DNA of 64,000 nt from Roseateles chitinivorans (lineage in GTDB: Bacteria > Pseudomonadota > Gammaproteobacteria > Burkholderiales > Burkholderiaceae_C), in the NCBI RefSeq assembly GCF_002761755.1, contig NZ_PEOG01000014.1:48393-112392 (forward strand), read 5' to 3'. How positions within the stretch are numbered: position 1 is the first letter of the stretch; each line of letters begins with the position of its first letter. Both the position numbers and the translations under genes were made by a program. The notes below the pieces were generated by a model. The model did not search any database. It saw only the letters and a list, made by a program, of their open reading frames with translations, and was not told the DNA's origin. Positions 12,043 through 21,741 of the stretch are shown here, piece after piece.

Positions 12043-12719
12043 CAGACTCCGTAGCGATCGCGGTAGGCATGGACCGCCGCCGCATGCGCGGAGACGGCGG
12101 TACTGCTGGTCGTCTGCAGATACTGGAGCAGGTCCGACAGCCCTGCAATCGCGACCACCGGCAGCTTCAGCTGGTCGCGCACGTACTGTACCGCCGACCA
12201 CGGCAGGTCCTGCCCGTTCTCGGCGGCCTTCTCCTGGCGGTCCAGCGCGATCGTCACGCCGCAGGGCGTGGCACCGGCCGCTTGGATCATCGAGATGGAC
12301 TCGCGCACCGAGGTGCCGGCCGAGATCACGTCGTCGATGATCAGCACCCGGCCCTGCACCTTGGCGCCGACCAGCGTGCCGCCCTCGCCGTGGTCCTTGG
12401 CTTCCTTACGGTTGTAGGCGAAGGGCTTGTTGTGACCCAGCCGCGCCAGCTCGATCGCGACGGCCGCGGCCAGCGTGATGCCCTTGTAGGCGGGGCCGAA
12501 GATCATGTCGAACTCCAGGCCCGAGGCCAGCAGCCGCTGCGCATAGAACTGGGCCAGGCGACCGATCTTGAGGCCGTCGTCGAACAGGCCGGCGTTGAAG
12601 AAGTAGGGGCTGAGACGACCCGCCTTGGTCTTGAACTCACCGAAGCGCAGCACGCCGGTCTCCACGGCGAAGGCGACGAATTCCTGGGCCAGGGTGTCCT
12701 GGGGTGCGGCGGTGGTCAT
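12042..12719 (-). CDS. pyrE: Orotate phosphoribosyltransferase
   Basis: A 225-residue enzyme converting orotate and PRPP into orotidine 5'-phosphate in pyrimidine synthesis. The PRPP-binding motif VLIIDDVISAGTS is clear, as are GRLSPYFFNAG and FGPAYKGI near the active site and the flexible-loop region RKEAKDHGEGG. The start at 12719 gives the expected length. A possible -10 hexamer TACAAT lies about 43 bases upstream. Confidence 0.97.
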   Translation of the reverse strand: MTTAAPQDTLAQEFVAFAVETGVLRFGEFKTKAGRLSPYFFNAGLFDDGLKIGRLAQFYAQRLLASGLEFDMIFGPAYKGITLAAAVAIELARLGHNKPFAYNRKEAKDHGEGGTLVGAKVQGRVLIIDDVISAGTSVRESISMIQAAGATPCGVTIALDRQEKAAENGQDLPWSAVQYVRDQLKLPVVAIAGLSDLLQYLQTTSSTAVSAHAAAVHAYRDRYGV

Positions 12720-12833
12720 GGCGGGCGCGACGTCGAGACGTGACAGTGAAAGTGGGGCGGAATTGTAGGACGCGGGTTCGCGCGGCCTGGGGGCTTCACA
12801 GGACAGGCTGTCGCTGGAATCGAGGCCTACCAA

Positions 12834-12870
12834 GCAAAAAGAAGGCCCGCTCCGTCGCCGGAGCGGGCCT
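12834..12870 (-). terminator. Rho-independent terminator of the TonB-dependent receptor gene
   Basis: A perfect 12-bp GC-rich stem (12843-12854 with 12859-12870) with a four-base loop is followed on the minus strand by TTCTTTTTG. It lies 52 bases after the receptor stop codon. Confidence 0.92.
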
Positions 12871-12922
12871 GCTTCTTGCAGGGCGGCCACGGCCGCCCCT
12901 TGAGGGGAACAGCGTCGGCCGA

Positions 12923-15181
12923 TCAGAAGATCGCCTTGAACTGCACGCCGTAGGTCCGCGGGTCGTTGATGAAGCCCGTGTTGTTGTTGAAGTCGATCGC
13001 GCCGGTGATGCGGATCTGGTTCGTGATGTTGCGGACGAAGATCGCCGCCTCGTACTTGCCGTTGTTCCAGATGTAGCCGCCGCGCAGACCGCCTTCGGTC
13101 AGCGCCTTGCCGGTGAACTCCTTGGCCTCGTACAGGAAGAAGTTGACCTTCGAGCGGTAGGCCCAGTCGGTGTAGATGTAGAACTCGTTGCCGGCCGCGG
13201 TCGGGAACGCGTAGCGCGCGGTCAGGTTGGCGACCCACTTCGGCGCGTTCGGCAGCGGATTGCCGTCGATGCTGTAGTTGGTCGTCGAGCCCGCCACCAG
13301 CGGATCGGTCATCGTGCAACCGCCGCCGCAGGCCGGCAGCGACAGGCTCGGGTCCTTGATCTTGGTGTTGTTCAGGCTGCCGCCGACGGTGATCAGCAGC
13401 TGGTCAATCGGCAGCAGCTCCAGGTTGAGCTCGACGCCGTTGCCTTCGGCCTTCTTCGCATTCAGCAGGCGGTTGGCGTTGCTCTGGCCGCCGACGGCGG
13501 TCAGCTGCAGGTCCTTGACGGTGTAGGTGAAGGCGCTGGCCGACAGGCGCGCGCGACGATCCCAGAAGTCCGACTTCACGCCCACCTCGTAGGAGGTGAC
13601 GTTCTCGGGCGTCGCCTGCGACTGGCCGGCGAAGCGCGAGGCGCCCTGCACCGACGACGCGCGGAAGCCGGTGGCCACGCGGGCATACAGGTTGGTTTCC
13701 TTGGTCAGCGCATAGGTGCCCGACACGTCCCAGTTCCACTTGGAGTCGCCGGTGTTGGCGGTGACGCCGGTGCTGGTGTTCAGGTCGGTGTAGCTGCTGG
13801 TGACCTTCACATCCTTCTTGTCATGGGTGAAGCGCAGGCCGCCGCGCAGCTGGAAGTCCTGCGTGACCGCGTAGTTCACCGAGCCGAACGCGGCCCATGC
13901 GGTGTTCTTCTGGTACGTGTCGACGTAGCCGGCGGCCGCGCCGGTGGAGGTCGTGTAGTCGGTGCTGCGAGCGGTGTAGCGCTCGTCGAAGAAGTACAGG
14001 CCGCCTTGCCAGCGCAGCGGGCCGGCCGCCGCGGACTCGACACGGAACTCCTGCGTGATCTGGCGATGGCCGCTCATCGAGCTGGAGGACTCGGCCGGGA
14101 AGCCCGCCTGGCCTTCCTGGGTGTACGGCTTGGTGCCGCCGTAGAGATAGCCGCCGTCCACATCGCCGCGGCTGAACGGGCGCACCGACTCGTAGCCGGT
14201 GATCGAGTACAGGTTGATCGCGCCCAGGCCCCACCGCAGGCGTGCGCTGCCGCCGGTGGCATGCAGGGTCTGCTCGTTGACGCCGTCGGTGTACGCCTTC
14301 TCGGGATCGAAGCCGTCGACCAGGTCGTTCGTGCCGGGCTTGATGATCGACGCGCGGAACAGGCGAGCGCTGCCCTTCAGGTCACGGCCGTGGAAGTTGA
14401 ACAGCGCGCTGAAGTCCTTGTGCGGCTGGTACAGCGCCTGCAGGCGCACGGCGCGGTCGTCGTAGCCCTCGAGCTCGCCGGTCTTGCCGGTCGGGACCTG
14501 GTTCTTGACCCAGTCGTCGCGGTGCTGGATCTGCGCCGAGATGCGGGCGGCCCAGTCGCCGGTCAGCGGCACGTTGGCGGCGCCTTCCAGGCTCATCGTG
14601 CCGTAGTTGCCATAGGAGACGTTCAGGTAGCCCTCCTGGCGCTGCGACGGCTTCACCGAGTCGAACTTGACCACGCCGGCCGGCGTGTTGCGGCCGTAGA
14701 GCGTGCCCTGCGGACCGGCGACCACTTCGACGGCGGCCAAGTCGAAGGCGGGGAAGCCCTTCAGGATCGGGTTCTCCTGCACCACGTCGTCATAGACCAG
14801 CGAGACCGGCTGCGACGCGTTCAGGCGGAAGTCGGTGTTGCCGTAGCCGCGGATGTAGAAGCGCGGGAAGGCACGGCCGAACGAGGATTCGATGTTCAGG
14901 CTGGGCACGCGGCCCGACAGGAAGCGCACGTCCTGACCGCCGGAGTTCAGCACGTCCAGCTTCTCGCCGGAGATCTTGCTGACCGCGTTCGGCACTTCCT
15001 TGATGTTCTCGACCCGGCGCTCGGCGGTGATGGTCACCGTCTCCAGCTGGCCTTTCTCCTTGGCCGGCGCGTCGGTGGCTTCCTGGGCCAGCGCGGGCCA
15101 GGCGAGCAGGGCCAGCGACACGGCCGCGGCGGCCTCGCGCAGGGCCGGGACGGCAGCGCGCTGGGTGGCGAATCGATTCAT
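12923..15181 (-). CDS. TonB-dependent outer membrane receptor (siderophore-type)
   Basis: A 752-residue outer-membrane receptor. A signal peptide ends near AWPALAQE, followed by a TonB-box-like LETVTITAERR. The plug domain (about 50-165) has SLVYDDV and VEVVAGPQGTLYGRNTPAGVV, then a 22-strand barrel ends in the terminal Phe (VQFKAIF) needed for outer-membrane insertion. The overall form resembles iron-complex receptors, but the substrate cannot be assigned. It has its own terminator, and no neighbouring transport genes reveal the ligand. A GGAG site precedes the ATG. Confidence 0.9.
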   Translation of the reverse strand: MNRFATQRAAVPALREAAAAVSLALLAWPALAQEATDAPAKEKGQLETVTITAERRVENIKEVPNAVSKISGEKLDVLNSGGQDVRFLSGRVPSLNIESSFGRAFPRFYIRGYGNTDFRLNASQPVSLVYDDVVQENPILKGFPAFDLAAVEVVAGPQGTLYGRNTPAGVVKFDSVKPSQRQEGYLNVSYGNYGTMSLEGAANVPLTGDWAARISAQIQHRDDWVKNQVPTGKTGELEGYDDRAVRLQALYQPHKDFSALFNFHGRDLKGSARLFRASIIKPGTNDLVDGFDPEKAYTDGVNEQTLHATGGSARLRWGLGAINLYSITGYESVRPFSRGDVDGGYLYGGTKPYTQEGQAGFPAESSSSMSGHRQITQEFRVESAAAGPLRWQGGLYFFDERYTARSTDYTTSTGAAAGYVDTYQKNTAWAAFGSVNYAVTQDFQLRGGLRFTHDKKDVKVTSSYTDLNTSTGVTANTGDSKWNWDVSGTYALTKETNLYARVATGFRASSVQGASRFAGQSQATPENVTSYEVGVKSDFWDRRARLSASAFTYTVKDLQLTAVGGQSNANRLLNAKKAEGNGVELNLELLPIDQLLITVGGSLNNTKIKDPSLSLPACGGGCTMTDPLVAGSTTNYSIDGNPLPNAPKWVANLTARYAFPTAAGNEFYIYTDWAYRSKVNFFLYEAKEFTGKALTEGGLRGGYIWNNGKYEAAIFVRNITNQIRITGAIDFNNNTGFINDPRTYGVQFKAIF

Positions 15182-15521
15182 GAATGGAACTCCGGGGGAA
15201 GGATGGGAAACCGGGGAGGCCGGCGGTGTCCCGACGCGTGCTCCGGGTTCACAGCTGGCAAAAATGTGGGCGCGGGGTAGCGCGGTGGACGCGAATCTAG
15301 CAAGTTCGTCATAAACACGTCACCCCACGCACCGCGATGGTGCGGTTTGTGTTGCCCAAACACTGCACCCGCTCGCGTGTCGCCCGAATGGGCGTCGACG
15401 GCGCACGGGGACCGCGCCATGTGGTGCAGCCCCTGAGGCTGCCGCGGCCCCGGTTCCGCCGCTGCTGCCATCTTTGGCGGGAGGCTTTGCGATACTGCCG
15501 CCCTCTTCCAGGGCCCCCTCC
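15182..15521. other. Divergent intergenic region, TonB receptor / exonuclease III
   Basis: This 340-base gap separates two divergently transcribed genes and must hold both promoters. An imperfect inverted repeat around 15327-15347 (caccgc-gat-ggtgcg core) is the only structure noticed. No Fur-like box or convincing -35/-10 pair was recognised, and nothing coding is supported. Confidence 0.35.
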
Positions 15522-16307
15522 ATGCGCTTCATCACCCTCAACCTCAATGGCATTCGCTCCGCCGCCACCAAGGGCGTCTTCGACTGGCTGCCGCCGCAGC
15601 AGGCCGACGTGGTCGGCGTCCAGGAGCTGAAGGCGCAGGCCGATGTCGTCGAATCGCAGTTCGCCGGCTACGACACCCTCAGCGGTCACTTCCATTACGC
15701 CCAGAAGAAGGGTTACTCCGGCGTGGGCCTCTATACGAAGGAGACGCCCAGCGACGTGATCGTCGGCTTCGGCAGCCCGGAGTTCGACCTGGAAGGTCGC
15801 TGGGTCGAGAAGCGCTTCGACAAGCCCGGCCGCAAGCTCAGCCTGATCAGTTGCTATTTCCCGAGCGGCTCCAGCGGCGAGGAACGCCAGGCGGCGAAGT
15901 TCCGCTTCCTCGCGGAGATGTACCCCTACCTGATGGCGCTGCGGGCCGAGCGCGAGTTCATCCTGGTGGCCGACGTCAACATCGCCCACAAGGAGATCGA
16001 CCTCAAGAACTGGAAGGGCAACCAGAAGAACAGCGGCTTCCTGCCGGAGGAACGCGCCTGGATGACCAAGCTGCTCGAGCAGGACGTCGGGCTGGTCGAC
16101 GTCTTCCGCGTCCTCAACGACAAGCCCGAGCAGTACACCTGGTGGAGCAACCGCGGCCAGGCCTGGGCGAAGAACGTGGGCTGGCGCCTGGACTACCACC
16201 TGGCCACGCCCGGCATGGCCCACCTGGCCACCCGCGAGGCGATCTACCTCGACCAGCGCTTCAGCGACCACGCACCGCTGACGATCGACTACGACTTCAA
16301 GATCTGA
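15522..16307 (+). CDS. xth: Exodeoxyribonuclease III (AP endonuclease family)
   Basis: A 261-residue enzyme of the ExoIII/APE family that cuts DNA at abasic sites and has 3'-5' exonuclease activity in base-excision repair. Active-site elements are LNLNGIRSA at the start, Glu in VVGVQELKAQ, YSGVGLYTK, DVNIAHKEIDLKNWKGN, the LDYHLAT segment, and the catalytic Asp-His in FSDHAPLTIDY. The start is at MRFITLNLNG; sixteen more in-frame codons upstream do not resemble the family. Confidence 0.96.
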   Translation: MRFITLNLNGIRSAATKGVFDWLPPQQADVVGVQELKAQADVVESQFAGYDTLSGHFHYAQKKGYSGVGLYTKETPSDVIVGFGSPEFDLEGRWVEKRFDKPGRKLSLISCYFPSGSSGEERQAAKFRFLAEMYPYLMALRAEREFILVADVNIAHKEIDLKNWKGNQKNSGFLPEERAWMTKLLEQDVGLVDVFRVLNDKPEQYTWWSNRGQAWAKNVGWRLDYHLATPGMAHLATREAIYLDQRFSDHAPLTIDYDFKI

Positions 16308-16382
16308 AGCTGGCGCATCTGGTCACGCCCCCTCCCCCTGCGGGGCGAGGGGATGAGAGACGGCCGACGCCGTCCCAAGGTG

Positions 16383-17375
16383 TCAATCCACCTTCGCGCC
16401 GGAAACCTTCACCACCTTCGCCCACTTGGCGGTCTCGCTCGCGATGAGCGCGGCGAACTCCGCGCTGGAGCCACCGCCCGGCACGGCGCCCTGTGAAGCC
16501 ATCCGCTCCTTGATCGCCGGCGTCGCCAGCGCCTTCGCGGCCTCGCGCTGCACCCGGGCGACCTGGTCGGCCGGCTGGCTGATCGGCGCCAGCAAGCCGA
16601 ACCAGGACGAGGCCTCGAAGGCCTTGAGCTCCGGCACGCCGCTCTCCGCGATGGTGGGCAGGTCGGGCAAGGCCTCGCTGCGGCGCGCGCTCGTGACCGC
16701 GAGTGCCTTGAGCTTGCCGGACCGGATGTGCGGCAGCGCCGAAGGCAGGTTGTCGAACATCAGGTCCATGTTCCCGCCCATCAGGTCCAGCAGCGCCGGG
16801 CCCGAGCCGCGATACGGGAAATGGATCATGTAGGTGCCGGTCAGGCTCTTGAACAGCTCGCCCGCGAGGTGGATCGACGTGCCGTTGCCGCTGGAGCACA
16901 TGTTGAGCTTGCCCGGCTGGGCCTTGGCCACCCGCACCAGGTCGGCCACGGTCTGGATGCCGTATTTTTGCGCGTTGGCCGGATTCAGCACCAGCACATT
17001 GGGCACCGCGGCGACCAGCGTGACCGGCGCGAAATCCTTGACCGGGTCGAAGGGCATCTTCGGATAGAGCGAGGCATTGATCGCGTGCGTGCCCACGGTG
17101 CCCATCAGCAGCGTGTGCCCGTCGGTCGCATGCGCCACTTCGGCCGAGCCGGTGTTGCCGCCCGCGCCGGGCTTGTTCTCGATGATCACCGGCTGGCCGA
17201 GGGCCTTCTGCAGCTCCGGCGCCATCGCGCGCGCCAGCAGGTCGGTGGTGCCGGCCGGCGGGAAGGGCACGACGATGCGCAGCGGCCGCGAAGGCCAGGC
17301 CTGCTGCGCGCGGGCCAGGCCCGGCAGGCAGGCCGCGGAGGACAGCGCGAGCAACGCGCGACGGTTCAGGCTCAT
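16383..17375 (-). CDS. Bug-family (TctC-like) tripartite tricarboxylate transporter substrate-binding protein
   Basis: A 330-residue periplasmic binding protein with a twin-arginine-like signal ([13 protein letters not shown], cleavage after ARAQ). The Bug fold follows, with the signature [36 protein letters not shown] and [12 protein letters not shown]. Bug proteins are greatly expanded in Burkholderiales and often stand alone, as here: no TctA/TctB membrane genes are adjacent. The ligand, commonly a carboxylate, cannot be predicted. Confidence 0.93.
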   Translation of the reverse strand: MSLNRRALLALSSAACLPGLARAQQAWPSRPLRIVVPFPPAGTTDLLARAMAPELQKALGQPVIIENKPGAGGNTGSAEVAHATDGHTLLMGTVGTHAINASLYPKMPFDPVKDFAPVTLVAAVPNVLVLNPANAQKYGIQTVADLVRVAKAQPGKLNMCSSGNGTSIHLAGELFKSLTGTYMIHFPYRGSGPALLDLMGGNMDLMFDNLPSALPHIRSGKLKALAVTSARRSEALPDLPTIAESGVPELKAFEASSWFGLLAPISQPADQVARVQREAAKALATPAIKERMASQGAVPGGGSSAEFAALIASETAKWAKVVKVSGAKVD

Positions 17376-17459
17376 GGGGCGTCTCCTCGTGGTGATCTCG
17401 ATGCAGGTCGTCGGGGGGCGATGCGATCTCGATGCGGCGTGGACGTCCGGCCCGCCTGG

Positions 17460-19499
17460 CTAGTGCGCCGCCTCCGGCGTCTCGGGCGGTTCCGGGCCCA
17501 GGAGGGTCTGCAGCTGCACGCGCTCGGAGCTGCAGGCGGCATCGAAGTCGGCCTCGATCTGGATCAGCGCCTGGGCGTCGCCGGCCTCGACGGTGACGAT
17601 GCCGCGCGCGCGGTTGCGGCCCTGCGACTTGGCCGTGTAGAGCGCCATGTCCGCCCAGTTGACCGCCTGTTCCCAATGCAGGGCGAGCTGGGCCGGCGGC
17701 AGCGGGAAATGCGCGAAGCCGATCGAGCAGGTCACCCGCAGCGCGCCGGCCGCGGTCTGCACCGGCTGCTCGCCGACGATGAAGAGGATGCGCTCGGCCA
17801 GCAGCTGCAGCTGGTCCGGCGCGACATTGCGGGCGAAGACCAGGAACTCCTCGCCGCCCCAGCGCACGACCAGGTCCTCCGACCGCACCGCCTGCGCGAT
17901 GCGCCGCGAGACCTCGACGATCACCGCGTCGCCCGCCGCATGGCCATGGCGGTCGTTGACATGCTTGAAGTGATCGATGTCGATCATCAGCAGTGCGCCG
18001 GTGAACATATCCTTGGCATGGCGGTCCATGACCGCGAGGAAGTGGCGCCGGTTGGCGAGGTCCGTCAGCGGGTCGCGCTCGCTCTGGGCCCGCAGCAGGC
18101 TCTGCTTGGCCTTGAGCTTGCGGTTGGCCTCGCGCACGCGCGCCAGCATCACGCCCATCAGGATCAGCGACAGCCCCAGCAACGCCGCCAGACCGACGCC
18201 GACATACTGCGCCAGCCGCCGGTTGCCGAGCTCGCGGTCCTTGAGCGTCTGCTCGCGGCGCAGCAGCTCCAGGTCGCGCTGCCTGGCCTCGCTGTCGTAC
18301 TTGAGCCGCAGTTGCTGCAGCGAGGATTCGCGGTTGCGTCGCGCCGTCTCCGCGCTCAGCGCGCGCTCCTCGTGATAGAGCCGCAGGGCCTCCTTCCACT
18401 GTCCGACCTTCGCATAGGCCTCGCCGAGCTCGCGCAGCTGCAGCGCGCGCCGCACCGGATCGAAGTCGCCCTGCGCCAGCTCCAGCACCCGCGCGATCTC
18501 GCGCCGCGCCGGTTCGAACTGGCGCTGCAGGACCAGCGCGACCGACAGGTTGTGGCGCAGCGTGCGCTCGACCGTCTGGTCGTTGTAGGACTGCACCACC
18601 GGCAGCGCCAGCCGCGCGAGCTGCACCGCCTTGGCAGCCTGGTCGGTGTGGATGTAGGCGTCGAGCAGGTTGTTCTGCAGCAGCGCGACGTCACGCCGCC
18701 CGCCGGACTGCTGGGCAAGTCGCAGCGCCTCCTCCAGCGCGGCGAGCTGCTGGCTGCGGTCGCCGCGCCGGGACGCGACCATCGACTCGACCATCTTCGC
18801 CCGGCTCATCGCGGCCGCGTCGCCCTGCGCCGTCTGCCAGGCCTGCGCCATCCACTGCTGCGCGGTCGCCGTCTCGTCGCGGACCTGGCTGTTCACCGCG
18901 AGCGAGCCCATCATCACGCCGGCCGCGGTCGGGTCCTGCAGCGCCTGGGCCAGCGCCAGCGCGCGGCGCAGCGAGGTATCGGCGAAGGCGTACTCGCCGC
19001 GCGCGCCCTGCGCGCGCGCGATCAGCCGCAAGGCCTGCAGCGCGACGCGCGCATCGCAGTCCGCGGGCACCGTCTGCGCCGGTTGCGCTGGACACGGCGG
19101 CGCCAGCGCCTCGAGCGCCTGTCGCGCCATGTCGCCCGACCGGCCGGTCTGGCCCTGGCGGTCCTGCAACTCGGCCAGCAGCATGCGTGCCAGCGGCTGA
19201 CCGCCGGGCCGCTGCTCCAGGTCCGACGCGATGCGACGCACCGTCTCCGGGTGGCCAGCGTAGACGGCATTGCGTCCGAGCGCGTAGTCGAGGTGCAGGC
19301 GCTGCCCGGCATGCGCCGGATCGGCGGCCAGCGCGCGCAGTTGCTGAGCGGCCTTCTCCGGCTCGTTGTAGCCGTAGCGGTCCAGCTGGGCGAGCTGCGC
19401 GTCCAGCGCGCGGTCCGGAATTGCCGCGCGCGCCGCCGTCCCGCCCAGCAGCGGGGCCAGCAGCGCGGCCAGCAGGAACGCGGCAACCGGCCGGGTCAT
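17460..19499 (-). CDS. Periplasmic-TPR diguanylate cyclase (GGEEF), second of a pair
   Basis: A 679-residue protein: cleavable-type signal (MTRPVAAFLLAALLAPLLGG), an all-helical TPR-like region (about 30-400), one membrane helix near YVGVGLAALLGLSLILMGVML, and a C-terminal GGDEF domain. The active-site motif is GGEEF (about residue 550), preceded at the right distance by RSED, an RxxD inhibitory site. It should make cyclic di-GMP under product feedback. Its ATG overlaps the stop of the upstream cyclase by four bases. The two share architecture and a C-terminal VQLxxLLGP tail, so they are probably duplicates. Confidence 0.92.
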   Translation of the reverse strand: MTRPVAAFLLAALLAPLLGGTAARAAIPDRALDAQLAQLDRYGYNEPEKAAQQLRALAADPAHAGQRLHLDYALGRNAVYAGHPETVRRIASDLEQRPGGQPLARMLLAELQDRQGQTGRSGDMARQALEALAPPCPAQPAQTVPADCDARVALQALRLIARAQGARGEYAFADTSLRRALALAQALQDPTAAGVMMGSLAVNSQVRDETATAQQWMAQAWQTAQGDAAAMSRAKMVESMVASRRGDRSQQLAALEEALRLAQQSGGRRDVALLQNNLLDAYIHTDQAAKAVQLARLALPVVQSYNDQTVERTLRHNLSVALVLQRQFEPARREIARVLELAQGDFDPVRRALQLRELGEAYAKVGQWKEALRLYHEERALSAETARRNRESSLQQLRLKYDSEARQRDLELLRREQTLKDRELGNRRLAQYVGVGLAALLGLSLILMGVMLARVREANRKLKAKQSLLRAQSERDPLTDLANRRHFLAVMDRHAKDMFTGALLMIDIDHFKHVNDRHGHAAGDAVIVEVSRRIAQAVRSEDLVVRWGGEEFLVFARNVAPDQLQLLAERILFIVGEQPVQTAAGALRVTCSIGFAHFPLPPAQLALHWEQAVNWADMALYTAKSQGRNRARGIVTVEAGDAQALIQIEADFDAACSSERVQLQTLLGPEPPETPEAAH

Positions 19500-21643
19500 G
19501 CGCGCCCCTCCTGCACCGGGCCGAGCAGACTGACCAGCTGCACCTGGCCCTGATGCCAGGCGGACTCGATGCGGCCCGCCAGCGCCAGCAACTGGTCGCG
19601 GTCGCGCGCCTGCATCGCCGCGACGCCGTAGGCCTTGTTGCGGCCATGGGCCTTGGCCATGTACATCACGGTGTCGACCAGGTCGATCGCCCGCTCCCAT
19701 TCCAGCGTCAGGTCCTGAGGCGCCATCGGGAAACTGGCGAAGCCGATCGAGGCGCTGATCGGGATCCGAAGCGGCCCGTGGTCGACCGGCTGCCCGCCGA
19801 TCTGGTCGAGCAGGCGCTGGCCGAGCTGGCGCGCGTCCTCGGTGGCTTCGGAGTTCACCAGGATCAGGAATTCCTCGCCGCCCCAGCGCACGACCAGGTC
19901 CTGCTCGCGCAGCACGCTGCTCAGGCGCCGCGCGACCTCGACCAGCACGGTGTCGCCGGCCGCATGGCCCCACTGGTCGTTGATGCGCTTGAAGTGGTCG
20001 ATGTCGATCAGGAACAGGCTGCCGCGCAGACCGCCCTCGCGCGTGCGCTGCGCGATGGCCTGCTGGAAGTGCCGCCGGTTCGCCAGACCGGTCAGCGGGT
20101 CGCGCTCGCTCTGCACGCGCAGCGATTCGTTGGTCTGCGCAAGCGCGGCGTTGGTGCGGCGAATGCGGCGGTAGGCCAGCGCCAGCAAGGCGCCCGAGAG
20201 CAGCACGCAGCCACCGACCTCCGCCCACAGCTTCAGCTGCAGGTCGCGGGTGCGGATCTGCTCGGCCTTGAGGCTGTTGTCCTGGTTGAGCAGCCGGATC
20301 TCGCGCTGGCGCTGCTGATCCTCGAAGCGCGCCTGCGCCTCGAGCACCGCCTTGCGGGTCTCGTCGCGCAGCACCGCATCGAATTCCTTCCGGGCGCGGT
20401 GATAGGCGTCGACCGCGCCAGGCAGATCGTCGGCCTTCTCGAGGTAGCCGCCCAGCTCCAGCCAGGCCTCGGCGGTGTAGCTGCCGGCCTCGCGTTGCGC
20501 GTCCATCGTGATGGCTTGCAGCACATCGCGCTTGCCCTCGTCCAGCCGCTTCAGCCCGATCTTGGCGATGCCCATGTTGTGGCGCGCCAGGATCTCGGTC
20601 GAGATCTCGCCATCCTCGTGCGCCAGCGCCAGACTCTGCGTCGACAGCTCCAGCGCCCGGGCGTAGTTGCCGCTGCGCAGTTCGTAGTCGGCCAGGTTGC
20701 CCAGCGCCAGCGCCTGCAGGCCGGGCGCCTGCGCCTCGCGGGCGTACTGCAGCGCCTGCTCGCGGGCCTGCTGGCTCAGGCGCGGGTCCTCGTCCTGCGA
20801 GTGGACGATGCCCAGGATGGTGTGAACCGAGTACATCAGCACCGGGTCCGGGTCCTGCTGCGCGGCCTCGAGGGCCTCGCGCGCGGCGCGCAGCGCATGG
20901 TCGAACTGCTGGCTGCGGAAGTAGTTGAAGGCGAGCGTGGCGTCATTGGTGGCGGCACGCCAGCGCGAGCCCATCGCGCGCGCCTGCTCCAGCGCCTTCA
21001 GGCCACTCTCGACCGCCGCGTCGACCTCGCCGTAGTCGCCCTGCATGTAAGCGCGCAGCTCGGTCGCGCGCCACAGCATCCGGCGATCCGCCTTCGCCGC
21101 ATCGATCTCGGCCAGGCCGCCGAGCAGGCGCACGCCGGCACCCAGCTCGCCATTGGCCTTCAGCCATTGCGCCCGCGCCAGCATCAAGGCCAGCGGGATC
21201 TGCGCGCGCACCGGCGAGGTCTCCGGCCAGGCCTTCAGCGCCTCCACCGCGGCCTCATGGCCGGTGCGGTCCCGCAGCTGGGCCAGCAGCGCGGCGCGTT
21301 GGCTCAGCGCCTCCAGTCGCTCGCTGCTGCCAGGCGCGGCGCGGGATTCGATCGCCTGCAGCTCACGCAGGTGCTCGCGCGGGTGCGCCGAGGCGATGCG
21401 CTCCTGCTGCTCGAGCTCCGCCTGCAGGGCCCGGTCCTGGACGCCGGCGGCCGAAGCCGCCGCGTCGCGGGTGTTGTCGGCGCTGCCCTGCGGTCCGCAG
21501 CCGCTCAGCAGCGGCATGGCGAGGCTCAGGGCCAGGGCGAGCACGGCGGCGCCTTCCAGCGCGCGCGCGCAGGGGCGTGCGCCGGGCCGGCCGGCCGCCG
21601 TCCTCGCCTGCTCCGTTGCTCGCAACACCCCAAGCATGCTCAT
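19496..21643 (-). CDS. TPR-containing diguanylate cyclase (GGEEF) with possible lipobox
   Basis: A 715-residue protein with an N-terminal hydrophobic segment ending in LLSGC, a good lipobox. A long TPR-like sensory region (about 60-440) follows, then a membrane helix around GGCVLLSGALLALAYRR, and a GGDEF domain with DPLTGLANRRHF and RWGGEEF preceded by the I-site REQD. It is predicted to synthesise cyclic di-GMP. If the lipobox is used, the sensor would be lipid-anchored at one end and membrane-embedded at the other, which is unusual. It is the first gene of the two-cyclase unit. Confidence 0.92.
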   Translation of the reverse strand: MSMLGVLRATEQARTAAGRPGARPCARALEGAAVLALALSLAMPLLSGCGPQGSADNTRDAAASAAGVQDRALQAELEQQERIASAHPREHLRELQAIESRAAPGSSERLEALSQRAALLAQLRDRTGHEAAVEALKAWPETSPVRAQIPLALMLARAQWLKANGELGAGVRLLGGLAEIDAAKADRRMLWRATELRAYMQGDYGEVDAAVESGLKALEQARAMGSRWRAATNDATLAFNYFRSQQFDHALRAAREALEAAQQDPDPVLMYSVHTILGIVHSQDEDPRLSQQAREQALQYAREAQAPGLQALALGNLADYELRSGNYARALELSTQSLALAHEDGEISTEILARHNMGIAKIGLKRLDEGKRDVLQAITMDAQREAGSYTAEAWLELGGYLEKADDLPGAVDAYHRARKEFDAVLRDETRKAVLEAQARFEDQQRQREIRLLNQDNSLKAEQIRTRDLQLKLWAEVGGCVLLSGALLALAYRRIRRTNAALAQTNESLRVQSERDPLTGLANRRHFQQAIAQRTREGGLRGSLFLIDIDHFKRINDQWGHAAGDTVLVEVARRLSSVLREQDLVVRWGGEEFLILVNSEATEDARQLGQRLLDQIGGQPVDHGPLRIPISASIGFASFPMAPQDLTLEWERAIDLVDTVMYMAKAHGRNKAYGVAAMQARDRDQLLALAGRIESAWHQGQVQLVSLLGPVQEGRA

Positions 21644-21741
21644 CGTGCTGATGTCGAGTTGTAGGTCTGGTGACTTGAGCGCCGATCCCCTGGTTCGCGT
21701 GAAGCGTGCACGAGTTGACGCCCATGCACGCGACGCGGGGG

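Noticed and set aside
16359..16374. GACGGC-CGAC-GCCGTC hairpin between exonuclease III and the Bug gene as a terminator
   Set aside because: Only six base pairs and no T-run in either direction; it may still affect convergent transcripts, but cannot be called.
17460..20228. A single 922-residue cyclase starting within the upstream gene
   Set aside because: The true start at 19499 gives a signal peptide and overlaps the upstream stop by four bases; the extra residues are an antisense-like shadow of the other cyclase frame.
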